Both the position numbers and the translations under genes were made by a program. The notes under the pieces were generated by a model. The model ran no database searches. It had not been told where the DNA came from and saw only the letters and a program-made list of their open reading frames with translations. Below, one piece after another: positions 22,018 through 28,157 of a DNA stretch of 28,157 nucleotides. Location of the stretch: assembly GCA_902462015.1 (NCBI GenBank), contig CABPZV010000010.1, positions 1 to 28,157 of the forward strand, written 5' to 3'. This DNA comes from an uncultured Eubacteriales bacterium. GTDB lineage: Bacteria; Bacillota; Clostridia; Oscillospirales; CAG-272. Position 1 is the stretch's first letter. Each line of letters starts with the position of its first letter.

Positions 22018-22668
22018 TTATTTTCTGAAGCTTTTTGCTTCTGCGTGTTCATCTCTTACGGAATTATCTCTGTACTTTTTTCCGGGATTAAAGCCCGCCC
22101 GACGAAGAATTCTCCGGAGCTCTGTTCCGAAAATACCGGCGAATATACATTTTAACATGTCAAGCGGAATAAATGGAATTACGCAGGCTGCAAGAGCCGC
22201 TATAAATCCGATGTCGGCAACAAAACAATACTGAACCGTACCGCAGAGATAACAAATTGCAGTTCCGATAATGCAGGTTATTACGGAGAGCAGGCTCGTA
22301 ATGATTTTTTCCTTCCGCGATTCGGCTTTTATACGGCTGCTCCTGATACCAGCGATGACGGCGGCAGGCAGATATCCCCAGATGTAGCCTCCGGTAGGAC
22401 CTATAAGAACGGAAAAGCCGCCCCTGCCTCCGCTGAACACCGGCAGTCCGCATGCTCCTGCTAAAATAAATACTAATACGGCGGTTACACCTCTGACAGG
22501 CCCGAGCACGGAGGCAGCGAGCAGCACTCCCAATAGCCCGAGGGAAACGGGAATCGGACCTATTTGTATAGAAATCGGAGAAAGAACACATATGACAGCG
22601 GCGAACAATGCGCACAGTGTCATATCAAAAAGTGTTAATTTTTTTTGTTTTACTGATGTGTTTTCCAT
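22018..22668 (-). CDS. bioY: BioY, biotin transporter substrate-binding component
   Basis: This 216-residue integral membrane S-component of energy-coupling factor transporters captures biotin at the membrane. Visible features are six hydrophobic segments, the N-terminal LTLCALFAAVICVLSP helix, QIGPIPVSLGLLGVLL, and the BioY signature GPTGGYIWGYLPAA near residues 88-101. The C-terminus has a basic, hydrophilic tail (RAGFNPGKKYRDNSVR) longer than usual. No ecfA or ecfT gene is in the window, so it would use shared ECF components. It lies 33 bp after the rubrerythrin gene, likely on the same transcript; no BirA-type operator was seen. The ribosome site is weak. Confidence 0.95.
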   Translation of the reverse strand: MENTSVKQKKLTLFDMTLCALFAAVICVLSPISIQIGPIPVSLGLLGVLLAASVLGPVRGVTAVLVFILAGACGLPVFSGGRGGFSVLIGPTGGYIWGYLPAAVIAGIRSSRIKAESRKEKIITSLLSVITCIIGTAICYLCGTVQYCFVADIGFIAALAACVIPFIPLDMLKCIFAGIFGTELRRILRRAGFNPGKKYRDNSVRDEHAEAKSFRK

Positions 22669-22701
22669 AATTAATTAGACTTTCGCTTTTATTGAACACA
22701 A

Positions 22702-23238
22702 TTAATAGTTTTCAGCGTGAATTTCAAAATAGCTCTTCGGATGAGCGCATACGGGACATAATTCCGGCGCTTTTGTTCCGACAATAATATGTCCGCAGTT
22801 GCGGCATTCCCATACCTTAACTTCACTTTTTTTGAAAACTTCGGCTGTTTCGACATTTTTTAGCAGAGCGCGGTAACGCTCTTCATGATGCTTTTCAATT
22901 TCTGCTACAAGGCGGAACTTAGCGGCGAGATCTTTAAAGCCCTCTTTTTCTGCGGTTTCCGCAAAGCCTTTATACATGTCAGTCCACTCGTAGTTTTCGC
23001 CTTCTGCGGCGGCCTTTAAATTTGCGTTGGTGTTGCCGATACCCTCAAGCTCTTTAAACCACATCTTGGCATGTTCTTTCTCGTTGTCGGCTGTTTTTTG
23101 GAAAATGGCCGCAATCTGTTCATATCCTTCTTTTTTTGCAACAGATGCGAAATATGTATACTTATTGCGCGCCTGTGATTCGCCGGCAAAAGCTGCCTCA
23201 AGATTTTTTTCTGTCTGTGTTCCTGAATATCTACTCAT
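22702..23238 (-). CDS. rbr: Rubrerythrin
   Basis: This 178-residue cytosolic peroxide-scavenging protein of anaerobes reduces hydrogen peroxide at a non-heme di-iron centre with electrons from a rubredoxin-like site. The ferritin-like part (about 1-135) carries the iron-ligand motifs AGESQARNKYTYFA, NEKEHAKMW and AEIEKHHEERY. The C-terminal rubredoxin domain has WECRNCGH and ELCPVCAHP, giving four cysteine ligands. The ATG at 23238 (MSRYSGTQTEK) has AAAGGA nine bases upstream and is preferred over earlier in-frame starts. It has a perfect sigma-A promoter, so expression should be strong; bioY follows. Confidence 0.97.
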   Translation of the reverse strand: MSRYSGTQTEKNLEAAFAGESQARNKYTYFASVAKKEGYEQIAAIFQKTADNEKEHAKMWFKELEGIGNTNANLKAAAEGENYEWTDMYKGFAETAEKEGFKDLAAKFRLVAEIEKHHEERYRALLKNVETAEVFKKSEVKVWECRNCGHIIVGTKAPELCPVCAHPKSYFEIHAENY

Positions 23239-23318
23239 GCTACCCATTCCTTTCACTTTAATAGACTTAATAGATAGGGAAAAACGAAATTTGTCTGATT
23301 TTTCCTTTTCTAAGATAA

Positions 23319-23347
23319 TTATATCATAAGGGCTTCTCATTGTCAAG
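23319..23347 (-). promoter_or_regulatory. Consensus sigma-A promoter for rubrerythrin
   Basis: On the minus strand TTGACA (23342-23347) and TATAAT (23319-23324) are perfect consensus hexamers with a 17-base spacer. The leader to the rubrerythrin ATG is about 75 bases. No PerR-type inverted repeat was recognised. Confidence 0.93.
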
Positions 23348-23397
23348 CTGTGAGATTGAGTGCCAAGCGTCTTGCCAAACGAATATTTTAATTTGAT

Positions 23398-23542
23398 TCA
23401 ATAAGGGGCTTGCCCCATTAAATGGCGTGGCAACCATTCATAAGGAGATTGTATCTCCCGCTGAATGATGAAAGGTAACCTGCCTCTAAAGCGGCAATCG
23501 CCATTAAGGCGGCAGCCTTAATGGCGGTACATCTTGCCTAAG
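23398..23542 (-). repeat. BXL intergenic repeat, copy F (one-arm form)
   Basis: This 145-bp copy is read on the minus strand from CTTAGGCAAGATGT to GGGGCAAGCCCCTTATTGAA. It has one long arm (CCGCCATTAAGGC, TGCC, GCCTTAATGGCGA), a degenerate GCCGC/TTTAGAGGC joint and the central hairpin GCGGGAGA, TACAA, TCTCCTTA. It is fused head to tail with copy G: its end 1 (GCCTAAG) is followed directly by the TTCAATAAGG of copy G. Confidence 0.95.
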
Positions 23543-23685
23543 TTCAATAAGGGCTTGTCCCGTTATTCAACGTGGCAAGGATTGGCAAAGCCAATCTGCC
23601 ATTCATAATGAGATTGTATCTCCTTATGAATGGTGAAATGTAACCCGCCGTTTTAGAGGCGGGTTACATCTTGCCTAAGTTATAA
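23543..23685 (-). repeat. BXL intergenic repeat, copy G (armless form with extra hairpin)
   Basis: This is the minimal copy: end 1 runs straight into TGTAACCCGCC, which pairs perfectly with GGCGGGTTACA of the core, with no palindromic arms. It includes the extra hairpin GATTGGC/GCCAATC and the central stem CATTCATAA/TTATGAATG. The end-1 edge TTATAA provides the final Leu codon and TAA stop of pepP (stop at 23680-23682). Confidence 0.95.
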
Positions 23686-24744
23686 TTCGACAAGTCCTTT
23701 GGGACAGTTTGTCAGATTCCTGGAAGAGCCGTCCTCCTGAATGTAAACCATGTCTTCGATTCTGACTCCGAACTGTCCTTCGATGTATATACCCGGCTCG
23801 ACGGTCACAACATGTCCGGGGGACAGCACGGATTCTCCGGAGCCTGGGGATAGACGTGGATTTTCATGGATAAAAAGTCCGACCCCGTGGCCGAGACTGT
23901 GACCGAAACAGTCGCCATATCCCTCCGCCGCAATAATATCCCTTGCGGTTTTATCTGCGTCTCTGCAAAGTACACCTGCGCGGATCATATCCTCCGCAGC
24001 AGTCTGTGCGCGCAGTACGGTTTCGTATACGTGTTTCATTTTTTCGTCTGCATGACCGATGCAGACGGTTCTGGTCATGTCCGAACGGTATCCGTCAACC
24101 TCCGCGCCGTAATCCATTGTCAGAAAGCCCGGCTCAAGAGGAATGTTCCGCGGAACTCCGTGCGGCTGGGAGGAAGCCCTGCCTGACACCGCAATCGTTT
24201 CAAATGCGACTCCTGTTGCCCCCTCGTGCCGCATAAAGTATTCAAGCTCGAGCGCCACCTCTGTCTCTGTTCGGTGCGGATTGATGAAATCAAGAATATG
24301 CGTATATGCCTTTTCGGCAATTCTCTGTGCGGAGATAATCAGCTTCAGCTCGTCCTCATCCTTAAATTCACGGAACTTGTCGATTCTTTCGCTTCCGCCG
24401 CGGAAGGTGATATCAGGAAAACGCTTTTCCCATTTGCTGAAATCGGCGCAGGTCATATACTTGTCTTCATACATTACAAGCTCTGTTCCTGATTTGTTGA
24501 ACACTTCCTCGGCGTGCGCCTGTCCGTGTGACAGGAGAACTACTTCGACCGGAGGTTTTACCTTTGCTCGTGCGGCTTCGATATACCTGAAATCGGCGAA
24601 AAGGAAGCATCTGCTGTCTGTTACAACGGCGTATCCGTCTGTAAATGAAAATCCGGAGAGCCATCGGAGACTCTGTTCGCATGTCAGTAAGACGGCCTCA
24701 TGAGGAGAGACAATGGACATAATTTTTTCAGCCTTAGATTTCAT
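23680..24744 (-). CDS. pepP: Xaa-Pro aminopeptidase / M24 family dipeptidase
   Basis: This 354-residue cytosolic metallopeptidase of the M24 'pita-bread' family removes an N-terminal residue before proline, or splits Xaa-Pro dipeptides. The N-terminal creatinase-like domain spans about 1-125. The catalytic domain holds the five metal ligands: MDYGAEVDGYRSDMTRT (two Asp), GHSLGHGVGLFIHENP (His), TVEPGIYIEG (Glu) and GVRIEDMV (Glu). Length is normal for PepP/PepQ of Bacillota. GAAAGGAG lies 10 bases before the ATG. It starts 24 bp after the endonuclease-IV-like gene. Its last codon and stop lie in BXL copy G without evident truncation. The pepP/pepQ choice is uncertain. Confidence 0.95.
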   Translation of the reverse strand: MKSKAEKIMSIVSPHEAVLLTCEQSLRWLSGFSFTDGYAVVTDSRCFLFADFRYIEAARAKVKPPVEVVLLSHGQAHAEEVFNKSGTELVMYEDKYMTCADFSKWEKRFPDITFRGGSERIDKFREFKDEDELKLIISAQRIAEKAYTHILDFINPHRTETEVALELEYFMRHEGATGVAFETIAVSGRASSQPHGVPRNIPLEPGFLTMDYGAEVDGYRSDMTRTVCIGHADEKMKHVYETVLRAQTAAEDMIRAGVLCRDADKTARDIIAAEGYGDCFGHSLGHGVGLFIHENPRLSPGSGESVLSPGHVVTVEPGIYIEGQFGVRIEDMVYIQEDGSSRNLTNCPKGLVEL

Positions 24745-24768
24745 ATCTGGAACGCTCCTTTCAGATTG

Positions 24769-25626
24769 TTATTTAGTGTATTCGATCGTTTTTTTCTTTA
24801 ACTTCAGCGCGTCTTCAGCCTGAGTTCCCGATGATTCACATATAATTCTCGGCGTTAAACCGTATTTTGCAATTGCTTCTGCAAGAGGTTCAAAGGGTGG
24901 ACCGAATTCCTTGTCTTCAAATGTGAGATGTCTGCGCTCGCCTGCGTCTGAATATTCGATTTTTGAGAAATGGCAGTGTAGGTTCCGCGCATATTCTTCA
25001 CCGAGTTCTGATCCTATTTTATCAAATACAGCGCGGTAATCGTCGGTTGTTTTAAAAAATCCTCCCCTGTTTCGGGCATTGACATGGCCGAAATCTATAA
25101 CCGGACAAAGCGGTTCTCCGAGCTTGCAAAGCTCAATTACCTCTTCAATCGTACCGAGCTGATTTAATTTTCCCATTGTTTCAAGTCCAAGCCGTACGCC
25201 TGACGGATTTTCAATTTTTTCAAGGGTTTTATACAGCGTGTCTTTTGCGTACTCCATTGCCTGCTCTCTGCTGATTTTAGCCGCGCTTCCGGTGTGAATG
25301 ACGATGATATCTGCGCCGAGCCATGAAGCTGCGTTTACACTTTGTTGAATATAGTCGATACTTTTAAGGCGCTTTTCCTGTTCTACTCCGGACAGCGAGA
25401 TGTAGTACGGAGCGTGTACAGACATACGGATATCATGCTTTGAGGCTTCTTCGCCGAGCTTTCGGAAGGTGGTTTCGCTTCCGCGGATACCGTTTCCTCC
25501 CTGATATTCATAAGCGTCAAGTCCGATTTTTTTTACCCACGCCGGAGCGTCTGCCGTATGTTTTAGTCCCTCAGCGTAAAAGCTTTCAGAGTTTCCGGCG
25601 GGTCCGAAAAGAGGTTTATCCTGCAT
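24769..25626 (-). CDS. Endonuclease IV-like TIM-barrel protein
   Basis: This 285-residue protein resembles deoxyribonuclease IV (Nfo), which cuts DNA at abasic sites. Conserved metal-site segments are visible: SVHAPYYISL (His), VIHTGSA (His), LGLETMGK (Glu), VIDFGHVNAR (Asp, His), LHCHFSKIEYSDAGERRHLTF (His and the downstream Asp-x-His-like region) and ICESSGTQAEDAL (Glu). These fit Nfo-type trinuclear zinc sites better than sugar isomerases, but the family overlaps with general AP endonuclease 2 TIM barrels. AAAGGA lies 11 bases before the ATG. pepP follows by 24 bp, so the two are likely cotranscribed. BXL copy H lies upstream. Confidence 0.82.
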   Translation of the reverse strand: MQDKPLFGPAGNSESFYAEGLKHTADAPAWVKKIGLDAYEYQGGNGIRGSETTFRKLGEEASKHDIRMSVHAPYYISLSGVEQEKRLKSIDYIQQSVNAASWLGADIIVIHTGSAAKISREQAMEYAKDTLYKTLEKIENPSGVRLGLETMGKLNQLGTIEEVIELCKLGEPLCPVIDFGHVNARNRGGFFKTTDDYRAVFDKIGSELGEEYARNLHCHFSKIEYSDAGERRHLTFEDKEFGPPFEPLAEAIAKYGLTPRIICESSGTQAEDALKLKKKTIEYTK

Positions 25627-25687
25627 TTTACTGTTGATCCTTTCTGCCGCTTTGTATATTCAGCATTTTTCTGTTTTAAATAAAAAA

Positions 25688-25888
25688 TTCAATAAGGGGC
25701 TCGCCCCGTCATTCAACGTGGCAAGGGTTGGCAAAGCCAACCTGCCATTCAGTAGGAAATTGTATCTTCTGCTGAATGTTGAAATGTAACCCGCCGCCAT
25801 TAAAGCGGCCGCTTTAATGACGATTGCTTTAAGATGCGACCACCATTAAGGCGGTAGCCTTAATGGCGGGACATCTTGCCTAAGTTAT
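25688..25888 (-). repeat. BXL intergenic repeat, copy H
   Basis: A complete 201-bp copy with two palindromic arms (CCGCCATTAAGGC, TACC, GCCTTAATGGTGG; then GTCATTAAAGCGG/CCGCTTTAATGGC) and the extra hairpin GGTTGGC/GCCAACC. The extra hairpin differs from copy G by one compensated pair (G-C against A-T). It ends GGGGCGAGCCCCTTATTGAA, followed on the minus strand by TTTTTTATTT, so here end 2 looks like a working terminator. The end-1 edge supplies the TAA stop of yqeG (25885-25887). Confidence 0.95.
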
Positions 25889-26391
25889 ACTGCCCGGTGC
25901 CTTAGGCTGTACCGACGAATTACCGGTTTTTCGCACAAGCGTTTAAAGCGTGTAAACAGATCGGTTTTGTCCTTTATCGGATCTACAAGAATGGTGAATG
26001 CTCCGATTCTGTTTCCTGCCAATATATCCGTAAAAATTTGATCTCCGATTATGGCCGTATGTTCCGGTACGACGCCCATTCTCAGCATGAGAGACCGTAT
26101 TTTTTTTACCGACGGTTTTTTGCAGTCAAACACTGCCGGGAAACCGGTGTCTTCATTAAAAATTGTGACCCGTTCAGCGTGATTGTTAGAAATGAGTGCG
26201 ACTGAAATTCCTGAATTCTGAAGTCTTCTGTAAAAATCAAGAAGCTCGGCGGTGGGTATCGCTTGGGAATACGGCGCAAGCGTGTTGTCTATATCCGTAA
26301 GAACTGCGCGTATTCCGGCTGCCTGCAGTTTTTCGATGTCTATATCGTAAATTGCAGGAACATAAAGATCCGGCATAAGCCTGTTAAACAT
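25885..26391 (-). CDS. yqeG: YqeG family HAD phosphatase
   Basis: This 168-residue cytosolic protein is a HAD-superfamily IIIA hydrolase. The motifs are TDIDNTLAPY (motif I with the nucleophile Asp and acid Asp), ALISNN (motif II), KKPS (motif III lysine) and IIGDQIFTDILAGNRIG (motif IV with Mg-binding Asp). The N-terminal MFNRLMPDLYVPAIYDIDIE is typical of YqeG proteins, which often act on phosphatidylglycerophosphate-like or unknown substrates. AAAGGA lies 10 bases before the ATG. It is the last gene of the cinA-small protein-yqeG group. The TAA stop lies in the edge of BXL copy H. Length is normal. Confidence 0.93.
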   Translation of the reverse strand: MFNRLMPDLYVPAIYDIDIEKLQAAGIRAVLTDIDNTLAPYSQAIPTAELLDFYRRLQNSGISVALISNNHAERVTIFNEDTGFPAVFDCKKPSVKKIRSLMLRMGVVPEHTAIIGDQIFTDILAGNRIGAFTILVDPIKDKTDLFTRFKRLCEKPVIRRYSLRHRAV

Positions 26392-26440
26392 ATAAATTAT
26401 ATCCTTTATATTCTTTTAGAGCTGTATTATTTTGTGTGTA

Positions 26441-26659
26441 TTAAAGCGTATAAATCACAGCGGTCTGAAGCTCAGCGGAAGAAGTGCGGATGCTTTTTGT
26501 TCCGAGAAGAAAATAAAGCGCATATGAAATTGCTCCGAGGAACATAAGTCCTGCTAAAATTATCGCCATTATTCTTGTAAATGGAGCAGTTTTTGATGTA
26601 TAATCGTTTTTATTCTTAACTTTTGAGGTAAAAACCTCGTTTTTGGTATTCTTTGACAT
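26441..26659 (-). CDS. Small single-pass membrane protein
   Basis: This 72-residue protein has a basic, hydrophilic N-terminus (MSKNTKNEVFTSKVKNKN) and one hydrophobic helix at about residues 29-52 (IMAIILAGLMFLGAISYALY). It ends with a short Ser/Thr-rich tail. The ATG at 26659 has AGAAAGG five bases upstream, and earlier in-frame starts lack a ribosome site. It lies 31 bp after cinA and 49 bp before yqeG, so it is probably in their transcript. No family was recognised. The N-in topology suggested by the positive head is inference. Confidence 0.75.
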   Translation of the reverse strand: MSKNTKNEVFTSKVKNKNDYTSKTAPFTRIMAIILAGLMFLGAISYALYFLLGTKSIRTSSAELQTAVIYTL

Positions 26660-26690
26660 AAATGCCTTTCTTATTAACAAATTGAAAAGT

Positions 26691-28094
26691 TTACTTATTT
26701 CGTTTTTTATCAGAACCTGCAAGCTTTAACGCTGACAGCAGAGCGGCAAGCGCGGATTTTACCGAAAGGGTGCGTACTCTTTCCCGTGAATCCGAAAACT
26801 GGCAGCGTAAGACCGTAACGTCGGTATCGCCGGAGGTGAAGTGCGAACATACCGAGGCTGAGGGGTGGCACAGAACAGGATGAGACGGATGATCTGTGAC
26901 GCCGGCTTTGGACGCGGCGGCTATATAAACCAGGCCGACCGGTTTTTCCTCCGTGCCTCCTCCGGGGCCTGCGATTCCGGTGACAGAGACTGCGATATCA
27001 GCCCCAGTTAGTTTAATTGCTCCGAGAGCCATTTCCCCGGCAGTTTCAGGGGACACTGCGCCAAAATCGCGAAGTGTTTCATCGCGAACTCCTAAGAGCT
27101 TTTTCTTCATATCGTTCGAGTAGGTTACGACTCCGCCGTCAAAGACCGCCGATGAGCCGGGGACGGCCGTAATAGCGCCGGCGGCAAGCCCGCCTGTACA
27201 CGATTCCGCGGTTGTAATATGAAGTCCGAGCTTGCAGGCTTCTATTACGACGGCTTTTTCAAGAGTGGTGTCGATTCCGTAGAAGTAGCCTGATACAGGG
27301 GTATGAAGAATTTGATCTATTGCTTTCGCGCATTTTTTTTCACATGCTTCCGGAGTTTCTGCGCGCGCTGTAACTCTCAGACGAACTTCACCATCTCCGC
27401 AGTAAGGCGCTATTGTCGGATTCGATGACCGCAGCATCATATCCGAGAGAATATCCTCTGCCGCGGATTCTCCTATGCCGAAAAGCATGACGTTTTTCGA
27501 GCGTATAGTTTCATCACTGCGCGCGGAAAGATACGGTTTTACCTGATCTTCAAACATAGCCTTCATCTCGTGCGGCGGTCCGGGGAGAAGAATGACAGTG
27601 CGAGTTCGCGATTCTGCAGCGCTGTAAATATCTTCGCTGCCGTCGCTGAAACGCGACGCTGAAACCTCAAGCGCCATACCGGGCGCAGTACCGTGATTAT
27701 TTTCGAATACTGTTGCTCCGACCGGTATCATGGCCTGCTTTACGTTATTTCCTGTCATTGTAAGATTTCTTGATTCGAAAAACGATTTTATGCGATCGAG
27801 CGACGGTTTGTGCGTTACCATCCGCACGCCGGCGAGTCTTGCCACTGTTTCCTTTGTCAGGTCGTCATATGTAGGACCTAATCCCCCGGTAATTATAAGC
27901 AGGTCACATCTGGAGAGCGCCTGTTTTATACAGTGCTCTAAGCGTTCGGAGTTGTCACCGATTGCGCTCTGATAGTATTGTGAAATGCCAAGCTCGGAAA
28001 GCTGAGCAGAGATATATGCGGCGTTTGTATTTACAATGTCGCCGATGAGAATTTCAGTGCCTACGCATAGTATTTCAGCAGATTTTATTATCAT
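26691..28094 (-). CDS. cinA: CinA family protein (competence/damage-inducible; NMN amidohydrolase-type)
   Basis: This 467-residue protein has two domains. The N-terminal MoCF-like domain (about 1-170) shows ILCVGTEILIGDIVNTNA and LIITGGLGPTYDDLTKE. The C-terminal CinA domain (about 275-460) shows ITTAESCTGGLAAGAITAVPG and GIAGPGGGTEEKPVGLVYIA, as in nicotinamide-nucleotide amidase and ADP-ribose pyrophosphatase enzymes. After the YIAAA strand there is a Cys/His/Ser-rich stretch of about 20-25 residues (DHPSHPVLCHPSASVCSHF) where most CinA proteins have a short turn. The ATG at 28094 (MIIKSAEILC) is chosen because the alternative 12 bases upstream is too close to AAGGA. First gene of the cinA-yqeG group, with BXL copy I just upstream. 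Confidence 0.93.
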   Translation of the reverse strand: MIIKSAEILCVGTEILIGDIVNTNAAYISAQLSELGISQYYQSAIGDNSERLEHCIKQALSRCDLLIITGGLGPTYDDLTKETVARLAGVRMVTHKPSLDRIKSFFESRNLTMTGNNVKQAMIPVGATVFENNHGTAPGMALEVSASRFSDGSEDIYSAAESRTRTVILLPGPPHEMKAMFEDQVKPYLSARSDETIRSKNVMLFGIGESAAEDILSDMMLRSSNPTIAPYCGDGEVRLRVTARAETPEACEKKCAKAIDQILHTPVSGYFYGIDTTLEKAVVIEACKLGLHITTAESCTGGLAAGAITAVPGSSAVFDGGVVTYSNDMKKKLLGVRDETLRDFGAVSPETAGEMALGAIKLTGADIAVSVTGIAGPGGGTEEKPVGLVYIAAASKAGVTDHPSHPVLCHPSASVCSHFTSGDTDVTVLRCQFSDSRERVRTLSVKSALAALLSALKLAGSDKKRNK

Positions 28095-28130
28095 AAAAAG
28101 TACCATGTCCTTCTGTTAGCAAAGTGATGT

Positions 28131-28157
28131 TTATAACTTAGGCAAGATGTCCCACCA
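28131..28157 (+). repeat. BXL intergenic repeat, copy I (cut by window end)
   Basis: TTATAACTTAGGCAAGATGT then CCCACCA is an exact end 1 with the start of a palindromic arm, identical to the start of copy C over these bases. It lies 37 bp upstream of the cinA start in the opposite sense to cinA, as copy B does to pyrR. Confidence 0.85.

Noticed and set aside
22669..22701. Biotin (BirA) operator before bioY
   Set aside because: The 33-bp gap to the rubrerythrin gene has no TTGTAAACC-type inverted repeat and no separate promoter.

Overview
The window looks like chromosomal DNA of a spore-forming clostridial member of the Bacillota, probably an uncultured gut-type Oscillospirales or Eubacteriales relative. 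The evidence is a SipL-like SPOCS/LysM spore morphogenesis protein, PyrR attenuation, BioY, a YqeG-type HAD phosphatase, a DUF1292 protein, rubrerythrin, an rpsO-pnp pair, strong AAAGGA-type ribosome binding sites and 17-bp-spaced sigma-A promoters. No phage, transposase, CRISPR array, rRNA or tRNA gene was found. The taxonomic placement is inference.

Layout. Positions 133-3859 (minus) hold a pyrimidine salvage block: pyrR, uracil permease, a cytidine-deaminase-like enzyme and an MFS transporter, behind a PyrR-type attenuator. Positions 4575-6472 (plus) hold an aldose 1-epimerase and a cell-wall amidase. Positions 6663-8411 (minus) hold the SipL-like gene, with a possible small membrane protein divergent from it. 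Positions 9132-11461 (minus) hold a B12-domain radical SAM protein, a 57-residue two-cluster ferredoxin and a DUF1292 protein. Positions 11893-21883 (plus) run cysE, cysS, a solute-binding lipoprotein, rpsO, pnp, a sugar isomerase/epimerase and a GH78-like glycosidase. Positions 22018-28094 (minus) run cinA, a small membrane protein, yqeG, an endonuclease-IV-like TIM barrel, pepP, rubrerythrin and bioY.

The most striking content is not protein coding. A modular, hairpin-rich intergenic repeat (called BXL here, for BOX-like) occurs eight times in 28 kb, at 1-52, 4033-4200, 8939-9137, 16598-16779, 23398-23542, 23543-23685, 25688-25888 and from 28131 to the window end. It has two fixed ends, ACTTAGGCAAGATGT (end 1) and GGGGCAAGCCCCTTATTGAA (end 2), a conserved central hairpin, zero to three palindromic arms of the CCGCCATTAAGGC type, and an optional extra hairpin. 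Copies show compensatory base changes in stems. In three genes the repeat edge supplies or overlaps the stop codon. One copy lies inside the antiterminator loop of the pyr attenuator, and another separates rpsO from pnp.

A second, smaller repeat family sits directly before the start codons of the cytidine-deaminase-like gene and cysE and carries their Shine-Dalgarno sequences. A third trace lies after the MFS gene. Its cysE copy is partly duplicated and carries a perfect 12-bp palindrome.
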